Positions 1 to 8,046 are shown, counted from the stretch's first letter. The stretch is DNA of 23,083 bases from Chloroflexi bacterium RBG_16_56_11 (GCA_001796865.1 MGNQ01000058.1:19579-42661); one strand, 5' to 3'. Numbers and translations are program-made. The notes: generated by a model not told the origin, from the sequence alone.

Positions 1-621
1 GATGGACGCCCCCCGACAAAGCTCGTCATTGACGGCCTGAAGATAGAGGTCACGGCCGCCGGCATCCAGACCGGAGGTGGGCTCGTCAAGCACCAGGAGG
101 TCGGCCCGGTGGGCCAGGACCTGGGCCAGGTAGGTCCGCTTCTGCTGCCCGCCGGAGAGCGACCGCAGCGGGGCGTCGGCCAGCTTTTCGATATCCATAG
201 CACGCATAGCCGCCCGGACAATCTCGTCATCCTGGCGTCCCATGCGCCGCCAGAGTCCGTATAATGGGAAGCGTCCCATCCGCACCACCTCGACAGCCCG
301 CAGAGGCAGGATAAACCCGGAGGCATGGAACTGGCCGAGATAGGCGACACGCCGGGGGACGCGGCCCGGCGGCGCGCCGAAGACCGAGAGCTTACCGCCA
401 AGAGGCGGAATCAGGCCGACGATTGTTTTCAGGAGGGTGGACTTGCCGGAGCCATTGGTGCCGATAAGGGCGATGGCCTCCCCCGCCTTGAGATCAAAAC
501 TGATGTCTCCGACAATCGTCTCGCCCGAGTAGCCGATGCCGAGTCGACCGGCAACGATGCGGGGAGCACCGGCGTCATCGCTGTGCGCCGCCAAAGCCCC
601 GCCTAAAACTTTTTCAGTCAC
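1..621 (-). CDS. znuC: Zinc/manganese ABC transporter ATP-binding protein, partial (3' end outside window)
   Basis: ATPase that powers metal uptake through the permease encoded just upstream. 207 residues are visible and the reading frame is open to the window edge. The sequence shows Walker A (GTNGSGKST, about residues 53-61), a Q-loop (YLGQF), the ABC signature LSGGQQ, Walker B (LLVLDEP) and a D-loop (SGLDA). The H-loop lies beyond the window. The start is taken as GTG at 621-619, which overlaps the permease stop (TGA, 616-614) by 8 bases with a GGGAG just upstream; no better start exists in frame. The overlap indicates translational coupling. The neighbours (permease, substrate-binding lipoprotein, Fur-family regulator) point to zinc, but manganese or iron transporters of the same ABC family look alike, so the metal is inferred. 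Confidence 0.93.
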   Translation of the reverse strand, partial: MTEKVLGGALAAHSDDAGAPRIVAGRLGIGYSGETIVGDISFDLKAGEAIALIGTNGSGKSTLLKTIVGLIPPLGGKLSVFGAPPGRVPRRVAYLGQFHASGFILPLRAVEVVRMGRFPLYGLWRRMGRQDDEIVRAAMRAMDIEKLADAPLRSLSGGQQKRTYLAQVLAHRADLLVLDEPTSGLDAGGRDLYLQAVNDELCRGASI

Positions 622-1465
622 GAGCTCCCACCCCGGGTCGGACAACCGACCTGTTCCGTATATTCCGCAATATAAAGACGATAAAAAAAATCGCCACGGC
701 CACCAGTATTATAGACGCCCCGGCCGCCAGATTAAAGTGATAGCTGATAAGCAGGCCGAAATACATCGAGAGGACGCCAAAAGCGGTGGCCCAGGTCATC
801 ATGACTTTTATCTGGCGAGCGAGCAGCGCCCCGGCGCCGGCCGGCGCGATGAGCAGGCCGAACACGAGCAGCGTGCCCACCGTCTGAAAAGACACGATAA
901 CCGTGGCGGCTATCATCAGGAGCATGATATTGTGGTACAAACGGGCGGAGAAACCGGCTACCTGCGCCTGCTCGGGGTCGAAGCTCAACAACAGGAAAGG
1001 CCGGGCACAGATAACGGCGACGGCGACGATAACGACGGTCGCCGCCAGCTGGACGATGATAGCCGGAGTACTGATGCCCAGGAGCTCGCCGAAGAGAATG
1101 CGGGTAAGGTCGCCGCTGAAGGAACTGGAGCGGGAGACAATGACCACGCCCAGGGAAAGCATACCGATAAAGAGCAGCCCGATAGCGGTGTCCGAGGACA
1201 AACGGGACCGCCGTGTGATGACGGTAATCCCGCCAATCATGAAAGCCGCGCCGATGGCCGCGCCGAGCACCCCGGGAAACCCGAGCAGGAAGGCCAGGGC
1301 AATGCCGGGCAGGACTCCGTGGGCCAGGGCATCGCCGATGAAGGCGAGCCCCCGCAAGATAACGAAGGTCCCGGCCACCGCGCCGGCGATAGAGACGAGA
1401 ATCCCGGCGAGCAAAGCCTGCCGCATAAACTCATTAGTCGAAAAAGGAGTTATCAGCCAGTCCAT
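614..1465 (-). CDS. znuB: Metal ABC transporter permease, ABC-3 family (ZnuB-like)
   Basis: Integral membrane subunit of a high-affinity divalent-metal importer, probably zinc. The 283-residue protein is the usual length for ABC-3 permeases. It is mostly hydrophobic with about eight membrane segments and carries the family motifs FIGDALAHGVLPGIALAF (about residues 42-59) and VGTLLVFGLLIAPAGAGALL near residue 200. The ATG at 1465 follows a weak GGTTGCAGGT. It lies 72 bases after the substrate-binding gene and overlaps the ATPase gene by 8 bases, so the three form one transcription unit. TGA serves as its stop, showing that UGA is a normal stop in this genome. Confidence 0.93.
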   Translation of the reverse strand: MDWLITPFSTNEFMRQALLAGILVSIAGAVAGTFVILRGLAFIGDALAHGVLPGIALAFLLGFPGVLGAAIGAAFMIGGITVITRRSRLSSDTAIGLLFIGMLSLGVVIVSRSSSFSGDLTRILFGELLGISTPAIIVQLAATVVIVAVAVICARPFLLLSFDPEQAQVAGFSARLYHNIMLLMIAATVIVSFQTVGTLLVFGLLIAPAGAGALLARQIKVMMTWATAFGVLSMYFGLLISYHFNLAAGASIILVAVAIFFIVFILRNIRNRSVVRPGVGARD

Positions 1466-1537
1466 ACCTGCAACCTGAAACGTATAGCTGTTTTTGCCAT
1501 ACCAACAATATTATGACGGCACACTTCCATCGGTCAA

Positions 1538-2455
1538 CTATTTCAGGGCGCCGACGATAACGCCGGCGAGGTTTTCCATAAACGTAAAATAAGAGCCGTC
1601 CGGCGGCAGGGCGTGGGTCGTCACCTCGACGACCCGCACGCCGGTCTCCTCACCGATGGCGCGGGCCACGGCGGGCGATGTACCCAGCTCGGTGAAGATG
1701 GCCTTCACCCGGTTGTCCTCGATGGCGGTCTTGAGGGCGGCCAGGCTGGCGGCGGAGACCCCGGCCTGGGACGACAGGCCGGGAACGATGACACCGACCA
1801 GTTTGAAGCCGTACCGTTCGGCGAAATAGCCCATCGACTCGTGGCCGGTGACCAGCTTGCGGTCGTTGTCAGGCAGGGACGCTACGGTGAGCGCGATAGC
1901 TTTATCCAGGGCATCCAGCCGAACCTGTAGGTCGGCGGCGCGGGCGCTCACGTCCAGACCAAAGTCGTTGTTAAGCTCGAAGGCCAGGGCGGATACAACG
2001 CTCTTCATCGCCAGGGGGTCCGTCCAGAAATGGGGGTCGGGGGCGCCAACCGCCTGGTCGGGGTCGCCGGAGGGAACCCCTTCGCCGGGGCCGACACGAC
2101 GGACGGCAATATAATCGGAGGCGGTAAAGATTTTCACTCCCCTGCCCCGCGCTATCGATAGGGTCTTTTCCAGACCGGCCTCCAGTCCCAGCCCGTTCCG
2201 GACAACGAGGTCGGCCCGGTCCAGGGTCTCGATGTCCTTAGCGGACGGCTCCCACTCGTGCGGGTCCAGCCCGTCCGGCACGGAAACGGTGACACGGGCC
2301 AGCTCGCCGACCAGGTCATCGAGGATAGAACCAAGAACCGAGTAGGTGACGACGATGGATATTGTACCGGCATCTTCGCTGGCGTTGGGAGACTGACACG
2401 CGGTGATGGAAACAAGGAAAACGGAGAGTAACACGATAACGATTATTTTTTTCAT
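1538..2455 (-). CDS. znuA: Zinc ABC transporter substrate-binding lipoprotein (cluster A-I, ZnuA/TroA fold)
   Basis: Cell-surface lipoprotein that captures the metal and delivers it to the permease. The signal peptide ends in a lipobox (SITAC) with the lipidated Cys at residue 20. The metal ligands expected for the TroA/ZnuA family are visible: His66 (DPHEWEP), His142 (DPHFWTDP), His205 (VTGHESMGYF) and an acidic or His residue in THALPPDGSYF (about 281-286). A short Gly/Pro/Asp stretch after residue 120 sits where ZnuA proteins carry a His-rich loop, but here it has few His. The length (305 aa) is typical. It starts 18 bases after the regulator gene and is co-transcribed with it. Confidence 0.93.
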   Translation of the reverse strand: MKKIIVIVLLSVFLVSITACQSPNASEDAGTISIVVTYSVLGSILDDLVGELARVTVSVPDGLDPHEWEPSAKDIETLDRADLVVRNGLGLEAGLEKTLSIARGRGVKIFTASDYIAVRRVGPGEGVPSGDPDQAVGAPDPHFWTDPLAMKSVVSALAFELNNDFGLDVSARAADLQVRLDALDKAIALTVASLPDNDRKLVTGHESMGYFAERYGFKLVGVIVPGLSSQAGVSAASLAALKTAIEDNRVKAIFTELGTSPAVARAIGEETGVRVVEVTTHALPPDGSYFTFMENLAGVIVGALK

Positions 2456-2473
2456 GGCGTCAAGAACTGTAAT

Positions 2474-2908
2474 TTAGCCGCGCGCGGTAACAGCGGCGCA
2501 CTCATGACATCTGCCGAAAAGGTCGAGGCGGTGCTCCTCGATGGTAAAACCGGTCTCGGATACCAGCCGCTTTTCCAGGGCGTCGATATTGCAGCCGGTG
2601 AAGTTAATAACCTTACCGCACCCGGAGCAGATCAGATGGTCGTGGTGCTCCGGCGGCCGGCTCACGAAACTATGCGCATTTTCACCGGTGTGGACCATGC
2701 AGACCAACCCGAGCTCGGAGAGGATATTCAACGTGCGATAGACCGTTACCTCTCCTATTTCCGGATCCATCCGGCGGACCTTTTCATAAAGGGCGCCGGG
2801 GGTAAGGTGCTCCTCGCTGGCGAGGACGGTCCGGATAATAGCCAGGCGCTGGGGGGTGACGCGGTGGCCCGCCCGGCGGAGTGCGGCGGCGATATCGTCA
2901 AAGGGCAT
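2474..2908 (-). CDS. zur: Fur-family metalloregulator, probably Zur
   Basis: Metal-responsive repressor, first gene of the zinc-uptake operon. The 144-residue protein has an N-terminal winged helix (GHRVTPQRLAIIRTVLA, then GEVTVYRTLNILSELGLV, residues 52-69). A dimerisation domain follows, with the metal-binding HHDHLICSGCGK stretch (His88, His89, His91) and the structural zinc site Cys94/Cys97 and Cys134/Cys137. The ATG at 2908 has an AAGGAG at 2919-2924. Position at the head of znuABC supports zinc as the effector and autoregulation of the operon. Fur, Mur or PerR identity cannot be fully excluded from sequence alone. Confidence 0.9.
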   Translation of the reverse strand: MPFDDIAAALRRAGHRVTPQRLAIIRTVLASEEHLTPGALYEKVRRMDPEIGEVTVYRTLNILSELGLVCMVHTGENAHSFVSRPPEHHDHLICSGCGKVINFTGCNIDALEKRLVSETGFTIEEHRLDLFGRCHECAAVTARG

Positions 2909-2931
2909 CTAGTTGAAACTCCTTTTCAATA

Positions 2932-2960
2932 AATATAAGATAAATGAAAACGTTTGTCAA
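2932..2960 (-). promoter_or_regulatory. Promoter of the zur-znuABC operon with possible Zur operator
   Basis: On the minus strand, TTGACA (2960-2955) is followed by a 17-base spacer and TATATT (2937-2932), close to the sigma-70 consensus. The -35 edge and spacer contain the palindrome AAACGTTT (2948-2955) inside the imperfect dyad TGAAAAC/GTTTGTCA (2945-2959), a plausible site for the Fur-family regulator encoded by the first gene. The promoter match is seen directly; the operator role is inferred. Confidence 0.72.
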
Positions 2961-2998
2961 TTATTGGGATACCTTAAAACGACGATTTATTCCTCGAT

Positions 2999-3097
2999 GA
3001 AATCAACTCCGAAAGTTTCGGGGCTGGGGCGAGCGGTGGACTACGTTTTTCAATTGCACAAAGACCCATCGTACGGGAGTTGATTTCCCCACGGGAG
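2999..3097 (+). repeat. 12-bp inverted repeat upstream of infC
   Basis: GAAATCAACTCC at 2999-3010 is the exact reverse complement of GGAGTTGATTTC at 3086-3097, separated by 75 bases. The right arm overlaps the proposed infC -35 box. If an RNA starts upstream of 2999 the arms could pair in the leader; on DNA they could be a split operator. A short direct repeat ACGGGAGT (3083-3090 and 3101-3108) lies in the same place. Confidence 0.55.
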
Positions 3098-3118
3098 TAT
3101 GATATAGTTTTTATTCGT
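3090..3118 (+). promoter_or_regulatory. Predicted promoter of infC-rpmI-rplT
   Basis: TTGATT (3090-3095), a 17-base spacer and TATAGT (3113-3118), with a TG dinucleotide one base before the -10 (extended -10). The predicted transcript would begin near 3125 and give a leader of about 32 bases before the infC start. Promoter use is inferred from the sequence match. Confidence 0.55.
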
Positions 3119-3156
3119 AAGACACCGGAACCGGAGGAGGTTAGAGAGGTAATATA

Positions 3157-3768
3157 ATTAAGCAACTTCGTGTCAACGAGCGAATCACAGCCAGAGAAAT
3201 CAGGCTGGTCGGTGAAAAGGGGGAGCAACTCGGTATCATGCCGACGCTGCAGGCCAGGGAGCTGGCGAGGAAGAACAACGTGGACCTCGTGGAAGTAGCG
3301 CCGACATCGGTCCCGCCGGTCTGCCGGCTTCTCGATTACGGGAAATTCAAGTACGAGCAGCAGAAGAAAGAGCAACAAGCGAGAAAGAGCCAGAAGATCT
3401 CCCTGCTGAGGGAAATCCGCCTGAGACCCAAGATAGGGGTACACGATTTCGATGCCAAGGCCAGGACCGCTAAAAAACTTCTGGCCGACGGCGATAAGGT
3501 GAAGGTAACATTGATGTTCCGGGGGCGTGAAATAACCCACCCGGAACTGGGCTGGAAAATATTGCAGCGCATGGCGGAGGTGCTGAGCGACGTCGGCACA
3601 CTGGAAAGACAGCCGCTCATGGAGGGGAGGAGGATGGACATCGTGATGGCGCCGGCTGGAGCCAAGCCGAAGGTAAAAGCAACCGCCAAGGAAACAACCA
3701 GGGAAACAAGGGAAACACCCAAGGAAGCAGTAAAGGAAACAGAAAATGCCCAAGCTCAAAACCCATAA
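3157..3768 (+). CDS. infC: Translation initiation factor IF-3, apparent AUU start
   Basis: IF-3 binds the 30S subunit and checks start-codon selection. The conserved N-terminal core begins at RVNERITAREIRLV, encoded from about 3169, well upstream of the first in-frame ATG at 3238, and the frame is closed by TAG at 3142-3144. Between that stop and the core the only initiation-like codons are ATA (3154) and ATT (3157). ATT has GAGGT (3146-3150) at good spacing and gives 203 residues starting M-K-Q-L-R-V-N. AUU is the known, autoregulatory infC start in Escherichia coli. The linker region KYEQQKKEQQARKSQK and the C-terminal domain are intact. A Lys/Glu/Thr-rich tail follows (KETTRETRETPKEAVKETEN). 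The last 23 bases overlap rpmI. Confidence 0.9.
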   Translation: MKQLRVNERITAREIRLVGEKGEQLGIMPTLQARELARKNNVDLVEVAPTSVPPVCRLLDYGKFKYEQQKKEQQARKSQKISLLREIRLRPKIGVHDFDAKARTAKKLLADGDKVKVTLMFRGREITHPELGWKILQRMAEVLSDVGTLERQPLMEGRRMDIVMAPAGAKPKVKATAKETTRETRETPKEAVKETENAQAQNP

Positions 3769-3949
3769 AGGCGCCGCGAGCCGTTTTCACGTGACCGGCA
3801 GCGGTAAAATAATGCGAGTCAAGGGGCCGAAGAGCCACCTGCGCCTGCATAAGGCGAAGCGCGTGCGCCGCCAGTTCGATGAGACGATAGAGCTGAGCCC
3901 GCGCGACCGCAAACGCATATCGCGGCTGATACCCTACGGGGTCAAATAG
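3746..3949 (+). CDS. rpmI: 50S ribosomal protein L35
   Basis: Small basic large-subunit ribosomal protein of 67 residues, normal length for L35, with the family start MPKLKTHKGAASRFHVTGSG and the central KSHLRLHKAKRVRRQ. The ATG lies 23 bases inside the infC reading frame, preceded by AAGGAAA, so translation is probably coupled to that of IF-3. The order infC-rpmI-rplT is the classical operon, usually feedback-regulated at the leader by L20. Confidence 0.97.
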   Translation: MPKLKTHKGAASRFHVTGSGKIMRVKGPKSHLRLHKAKRVRRQFDETIELSPRDRKRISRLIPYGVK

Positions 3950-3966
3950 ATTGGAGGAACGGTAAC

Positions 3967-4326
3967 TTGCCCAGGGTAAAAAGAGGCGTAACCTCACACC
4001 ACCGGCATACCAAGATACTGTCCCTGACCAAGGGACACCGGGGCACGAAGCACCGGCTGATACGACGCGCCACGGAATCGATGATTCACTCGCTGACGTA
4101 CGCGTATTTTCACCGCCGGGAGAGGCGGGGCGACATGCGGCGACTGTGGATACTGCGCGTCAACGCGGCATGCCGGGCGCGGGGCATCACCTACGGACAG
4201 TTCATCTTCGGGCTGAAAAAATCGGGCATCGAAATAGACCGGAAGATGCTGGCCGACATGGCCGTCCGGGAACCGGAAAGCTTTAGCCGCCTGGTCACTC
4301 TCGCGGGAGGGAAAGGCCAGGACTGA
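3967..4326 (+). CDS. rplT: 50S ribosomal protein L20, TTG start
   Basis: Large-subunit assembly protein of 119 residues beginning PRVKRGVTSHHRHTKIL and containing the conserved KGHRGTKHRLIRRA and RRLWILRVNAACR blocks. The start is TTG at 3967, since the family sequence begins at that codon and no ATG lies nearby; GGAGGA at 3952-3957 gives good spacing. The rare start codon may keep L20 output in balance with L35. L20 is the usual autoregulator of this operon. Confidence 0.96.
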   Translation: MPRVKRGVTSHHRHTKILSLTKGHRGTKHRLIRRATESMIHSLTYAYFHRRERRGDMRRLWILRVNAACRARGITYGQFIFGLKKSGIEIDRKMLADMAVREPESFSRLVTLAGGKGQD

Positions 4327-4359
4327 ACCTAAAAATTTTTCAGGACGACATTTAAAGAG

Positions 4360-4395
4360 TTCCCCTTCCCCCCGCCGGCGGAAGGGGAATTTTGT
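4360..4395 (+). terminator. Intrinsic terminator or attenuator between rplT and pheS
   Basis: Perfect 10-bp stem TTCCCCTTCC (4360-4369) / GGAAGGGGAA (4380-4389) with a GC-rich loop, followed by TTTTGTT. It can end the ribosomal transcript. Because pheS begins only about 30 bases later without a clear promoter of its own, partial read-through is likely. Confidence 0.8.
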
Positions 4396-4423
4396 TAAAA
4401 GCCGGTACGGAAACTGATTAGAA

Positions 4424-5461
4424 ATGCTGGAAAAAATCGAGACAATAAAGCTGGAAGCCCTGCTGAACCTGGAGGCTATCGATAGCGCCAGGGACCTGGA
4501 GTCCTGGCGGGTGCAGCACCTGGGCAAGAAAAGCCCGCTGACGCAGATACTGCGCGGGCTGGCCGGTCTATCCATCGAGGAGAGGAAGGCGGCCGGGGCC
4601 GCCGCCAACGAGCTCAAACGGCTCCTGGAGGAAAGCTCCGCCCGGAAAGGTCAGGCCATCCGCGCCAAAGAGATGGCCGCGGAGGCAGGAAAAGAGTCGA
4701 TTGATATCAGCCTGCCGGGTCGCCCTTACCCCGCAGGAAGGTTACATCCCATCACCCAGACAATAGAAGAAATATGCGACATATTCGTCTCGCTGGGTTT
4801 CCAGGTGGTCGAAGGGCCGGACGTGGAGTGGGACTACTATAACTTCGAGGCGTTGAACATCCCTGCCGAACACCCGGCGCGCGATAGCATGTCGTCGTAC
4901 TGGGTAGACACGCCGGCCGGCGACAGGGGCAAGCAGATGCTGCGGACCCACGGGACGGCCATCAGCGCCAGGGTGGTTGAGAAAATGCGGCCGCCTATCC
5001 GGACAATCGAGCCGGCGCGGGTCTACCGCTACGAAGCGACGGACGCCACCCACCTGAATATCTACCACAACATCGACGGGTTGGCGGTGGACCGGGGCAT
5101 CACCATGGCCGACCTCAAGGGGGTCCTCTTCGAGTTCGTCCGGCGATACTTCGGCGAGAACCGGAAAATACGCTTCCGGACGGACTTCTTCCCGTTCGTC
5201 GAGCCCGGAGGGGAAATCGCCATCGACTGCGGGGTATGCCACGGCTCCGGCTGCCGCGTTTGCAAGGACAGCGGCTGGCTGGAGATACTCGGGTGCGGGA
5301 TGACCCACCCCGAAGTGCTGCGGCGCGGCGGCATCGACCCGGAGGAGTACACCAGCTTCGCGTTCGGGATGGGACTCGAACGCCTGCCGATGCTGCGCTA
5401 CGGCATCGAGGATATCCGGCACTTCTATAACAACGACCTGAGGTTTTTGAGGCAATTTTAA
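4424..5461 (+). CDS. pheS: Phenylalanine-tRNA ligase alpha subunit
   Basis: Catalytic subunit of the alpha2beta2 enzyme that charges tRNA-Phe. The 345-residue protein has an N-terminal coiled-coil arm (about residues 1-90) and a class II aminoacyl-tRNA synthetase core. Visible motifs are HPARDSMSSYW (150-160), RTHGTAISARVV (174-185), motif 2 around RVYRYEATDATHLNIYH (199-215) and motif 3 FAFGMGLERLPML (312-324). A Cys cluster (Cys269, Cys272, Cys277, Cys280) interrupts the core as CxxC-x4-CxxC, a zinc-type insertion seen in part of the PheS family. The ATG at 4424 has only a weak ribosome site. pheT follows after 156 bases that hold a repeat. Confidence 0.97.
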   Translation: MLEKIETIKLEALLNLEAIDSARDLESWRVQHLGKKSPLTQILRGLAGLSIEERKAAGAAANELKRLLEESSARKGQAIRAKEMAAEAGKESIDISLPGRPYPAGRLHPITQTIEEICDIFVSLGFQVVEGPDVEWDYYNFEALNIPAEHPARDSMSSYWVDTPAGDRGKQMLRTHGTAISARVVEKMRPPIRTIEPARVYRYEATDATHLNIYHNIDGLAVDRGITMADLKGVLFEFVRRYFGENRKIRFRTDFFPFVEPGGEIAIDCGVCHGSGCRVCKDSGWLEILGCGMTHPEVLRRGGIDPEEYTSFAFGMGLERLPMLRYGIEDIRHFYNNDLRFLRQF

Positions 5462-5465
5462 GAAT

Positions 5466-5603
5466 GTCATCGTGAGGAGCACATCCGCTTTGGTCAGTGT
5501 AAACTCCACGACGTGGCAATCCGCGAGCTGTCATTCCAGCGAAAGCTGGAATCCAGGGGTGGAAAAAAGGGGAGACGGATTGTTTCGATTCGCTCGCAAT
5601 GAC
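5466..5603. repeat. Nested dispersed palindromic repeat between pheS and pheT
   Basis: Outer ends GTCATCGTGAG (5466-5476) and CTCGCAATGAC (5593-5603) are inverted copies with 9 of 11 matches. An inner unit at 5528-5556 forms a perfect 8-bp hairpin, ATTCCAGC (5533-5540) / GCTGGAAT (5545-5552), capped by GAAA. The arrangement looks like one short palindromic repeat inserted in another. Both sequence types resemble dispersed intergenic repeats common in environmental genomes; no gene is seen here. Confidence 0.65.
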
Positions 5604-5617
5604 GGCATGAAAGTAAG

Positions 5618-8029
5618 ATGAAAGTTCCGTTAAGCTGGTTGAAAGACTACGTGGACGTGACGCTGCCGGCCGCCGAGCTGGCGCGGAGAATCACTCTGGC
5701 CGGCTTCGAGGTGGCGGAAATCATCACCACCGGCGGAAGCTGGGAAAACATCATCGTAGGGCGGATAACGGCGGTCAACCCGCACCCCAACGCCGACCGC
5801 CTGCGGCTGGCCACAGTGGACCTGGGGCAGCGACAGGAGACGGTGGTCTGCGGCGCCCCGAATCTGAACGTCGGAGATAAAATCGCGTTCGCGCATTCCG
5901 GCGCCCAGCTCGTCAACCCTTACAACGGCCAGATGGAAGAACTGAAGCCGGCGAAAATCCGGGGGGTCGTTTCCAGGGGCATGATTTGCTCGGAAAAAGA
6001 GCTGGGTATCTCGGAGAGCCACGAAGGGATACTGGTGCTCAAACCGGAAGTGGAGATCGGCCGGCCGCTCGTTGAATACCTGGGCGATTCGGTCCTCGAC
6101 ATCGACGTCACGGCCAACCGGCCCGACTGCCTCTCCGTCGTCGGCATCGCCCACGAGACGGCGGCGCTGTGCGGGCGGAAGATGCATATCCCGGAAATCG
6201 CCTGCGAAGAGAGCGGCGAACCGCTCGAAGGCCGGATAACGATAGAAATCAGCGCGCCTGACCTTTGCCCGCGGTACTGCGCCAGCCTCATCACCGGTGT
6301 CACCATCACCGATTCGCCCGCGTGGCTACAGGAAAGGCTGGTCGCCTGCGGGCAGCGCCCCATTAATAACATCGTCGATATCACCAATTATGTGATGCTC
6401 GAATACGGTCAGCCGCTGCACTCGTTCGACTATGACCGGCTCAAGGGCCATAAAATAATGGTGCGGCGGGCGGCCGGGGGAGAGAAGTTTTACACCCTGG
6501 ACGAGGTTGAGCGCGAACTCACCGGCGACATGCTCGTCATCGGGGATGGAGAGCGGACGGTGGCCATTGCCGGGGTGATGGGTGGTTTGAACAGCGAGGT
6601 CACGGGCAGCACGACGAACATCCTGCTGGAAGCCGCCAGCTTCAAAGCGACCAGCATCCACTATACCAGCCGCCGGCTGGGGCTGACGAGCGAGGCCTCG
6701 ACACGGTTCGAGCGGGGCATCAGCGCCGGACTCACCATTCCAGCGTTGCGACACGCCACTCAGCTCATTGCCGAGCTGGGCGGTGGAAAAATCGCCAGGG
6801 GAATAATCGACGTTTATCCGGGCAAAAAAGACCCGGCCTTAATCCCGCTGACCGCGGCAAAGGTCAGGCGCGTCCTGGGCGTCGGATTCAGCCAGGAGCA
6901 GATAGTCGATACGCTGGAATCGCTGGGCTTCGACTGCCGCGGGGACGGGGCGGGGATAAAGGTCACCGCGCCCTACTGGCGCAGCGATATCAACCAGGAC
7001 GTCGACATCATCGAAGAGGTGGCGCGCATCAACGGCTACGATAAAATCCCCATGACATTGCTGGCGGAGCCGGTGCCCCCCCAGAGGACCGAACCAATTA
7101 TCGGGCTGAAAAGGAAAATCAGGCGGGGCCTGGCCGGTCACGGGTTCCAGGAGATAATGAGCTATACCCTCACCGGGCTGGATATGCTCAGCAACCTGGC
7201 GGCCCCGGCACGACCGCCGGAACCCCTTCCGGCGCGTGTCGTCAATCCCATGACGGCCGACCAGGAATATTTACGCTGCAGCCTGCGGGCGGGGTTACTG
7301 ACCACCCTGGCGAACAACCGGCGGTACGAAGAGGGGGGCATCAGGCTGTTCGAACTGGGGAGAATATACCTGCCGACTGGAGAGAGCTTACCTGCCGAGC
7401 CTGAGGTCCTCTGCGGCATCATGAGCGGCCCGAGGGCAGAGAGGTCCTGGCTGGGCGGCGACGGGACGTTCGATTTCCATGACGCTAAAGGGGCGATAGA
7501 ATCATTATTGGGGCAACTGGATGTCAACGTGACTTTCGAGAAAAGCCTGGACGCGGGACTCCATCCCGCCCGGCAGGCGGCGGTAGTCGTCCAAGGCGGG
7601 GAGCGGCGAGAGACTATCGGGATTATCGGCGAAGTGCACCCGGCGGTGGCCGCCGCGTTCGAGGTTACCGGGACGGTGGGCCTGTTCGAGATTAACCTGA
7701 TGGCACTGCTTCCTTTTGCCGCGGGCGAAAAGACGTACCGGGCGGTGCCGCGCTTCCCGGGCTCTTACCGGGACATCGCGCTGGTGGTGGACGCGGGCGT
7801 CACCCACCGGCAAATCCTGGATATCATCAGTAGCTACCCGCTGATAACCGGGGCAGAGCTATTCGACGTGTATTCCGGCAAGCCGGTGGCGCCGGGCAAG
7901 AAGTCGCTGGCCTACCGGCTGGTCTACCAGTCCACGACGCACACCCTGACCGATGCCGAGGTGAACAACGTCCAGGAGCAACTCCTGGAGCGGATGGCGC
8001 GGGAACTGGGCGCAATACTGCGGAGCTGA
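5618..8029 (+). CDS. pheT: Phenylalanine-tRNA ligase beta subunit
   Basis: Structural, tRNA-binding and editing subunit that pairs with PheS. Full length at 803 residues, starting with the family sequence MKVPLSWLKDYVD. Domains in order: EMAP/OB-type tRNA-binding domain (about 40-150, with NPHPNADRLRLATVD), B3/B4 editing domain (about 210-390), B5 domain (about 400-480, with DINQDVDIIEEVARINGYDKIP), the catalytic-like core, and a C-terminal ferredoxin-fold anticodon-binding domain (from about 708, RFPGSYRDIALVVD). The ATG at 5618 has a poor ribosome site, which fits delivery of ribosomes from pheS. Nothing is unusual in the protein. Confidence 0.97.
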   Translation: MKVPLSWLKDYVDVTLPAAELARRITLAGFEVAEIITTGGSWENIIVGRITAVNPHPNADRLRLATVDLGQRQETVVCGAPNLNVGDKIAFAHSGAQLVNPYNGQMEELKPAKIRGVVSRGMICSEKELGISESHEGILVLKPEVEIGRPLVEYLGDSVLDIDVTANRPDCLSVVGIAHETAALCGRKMHIPEIACEESGEPLEGRITIEISAPDLCPRYCASLITGVTITDSPAWLQERLVACGQRPINNIVDITNYVMLEYGQPLHSFDYDRLKGHKIMVRRAAGGEKFYTLDEVERELTGDMLVIGDGERTVAIAGVMGGLNSEVTGSTTNILLEAASFKATSIHYTSRRLGLTSEASTRFERGISAGLTIPALRHATQLIAELGGGKIARGIIDVYPGKKDPALIPLTAAKVRRVLGVGFSQEQIVDTLESLGFDCRGDGAGIKVTAPYWRSDINQDVDIIEEVARINGYDKIPMTLLAEPVPPQRTEPIIGLKRKIRRGLAGHGFQEIMSYTLTGLDMLSNLAAPARPPEPLPARVVNPMTADQEYLRCSLRAGLLTTLANNRRYEEGGIRLFELGRIYLPTGESLPAEPEVLCGIMSGPRAERSWLGGDGTFDFHDAKGAIESLLGQLDVNVTFEKSLDAGLHPARQAAVVVQGGERRETIGIIGEVHPAVAAAFEVTGTVGLFEINLMALLPFAAGEKTYRAVPRFPGSYRDIALVVDAGVTHRQILDIISSYPLITGAELFDVYSGKPVAPGKKSLAYRLVYQSTTHTLTDAEVNNVQEQLLERMARELGAILRS

Positions 8030-8046
8030 AAGAGGATATAACTTAA

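Noticed and set aside
536..1516. Long plus-strand open frame across znuB
   Set aside because: Antisense to a clear permease gene; its translation is low-complexity Gly/Asp/Arg, typical of a GC-rich shadow frame.
2974..3759. 261-residue minus-strand open frame across infC
   Set aside because: Antisense to IF-3; Cys/Phe-rich nonsense composition and no start signals.
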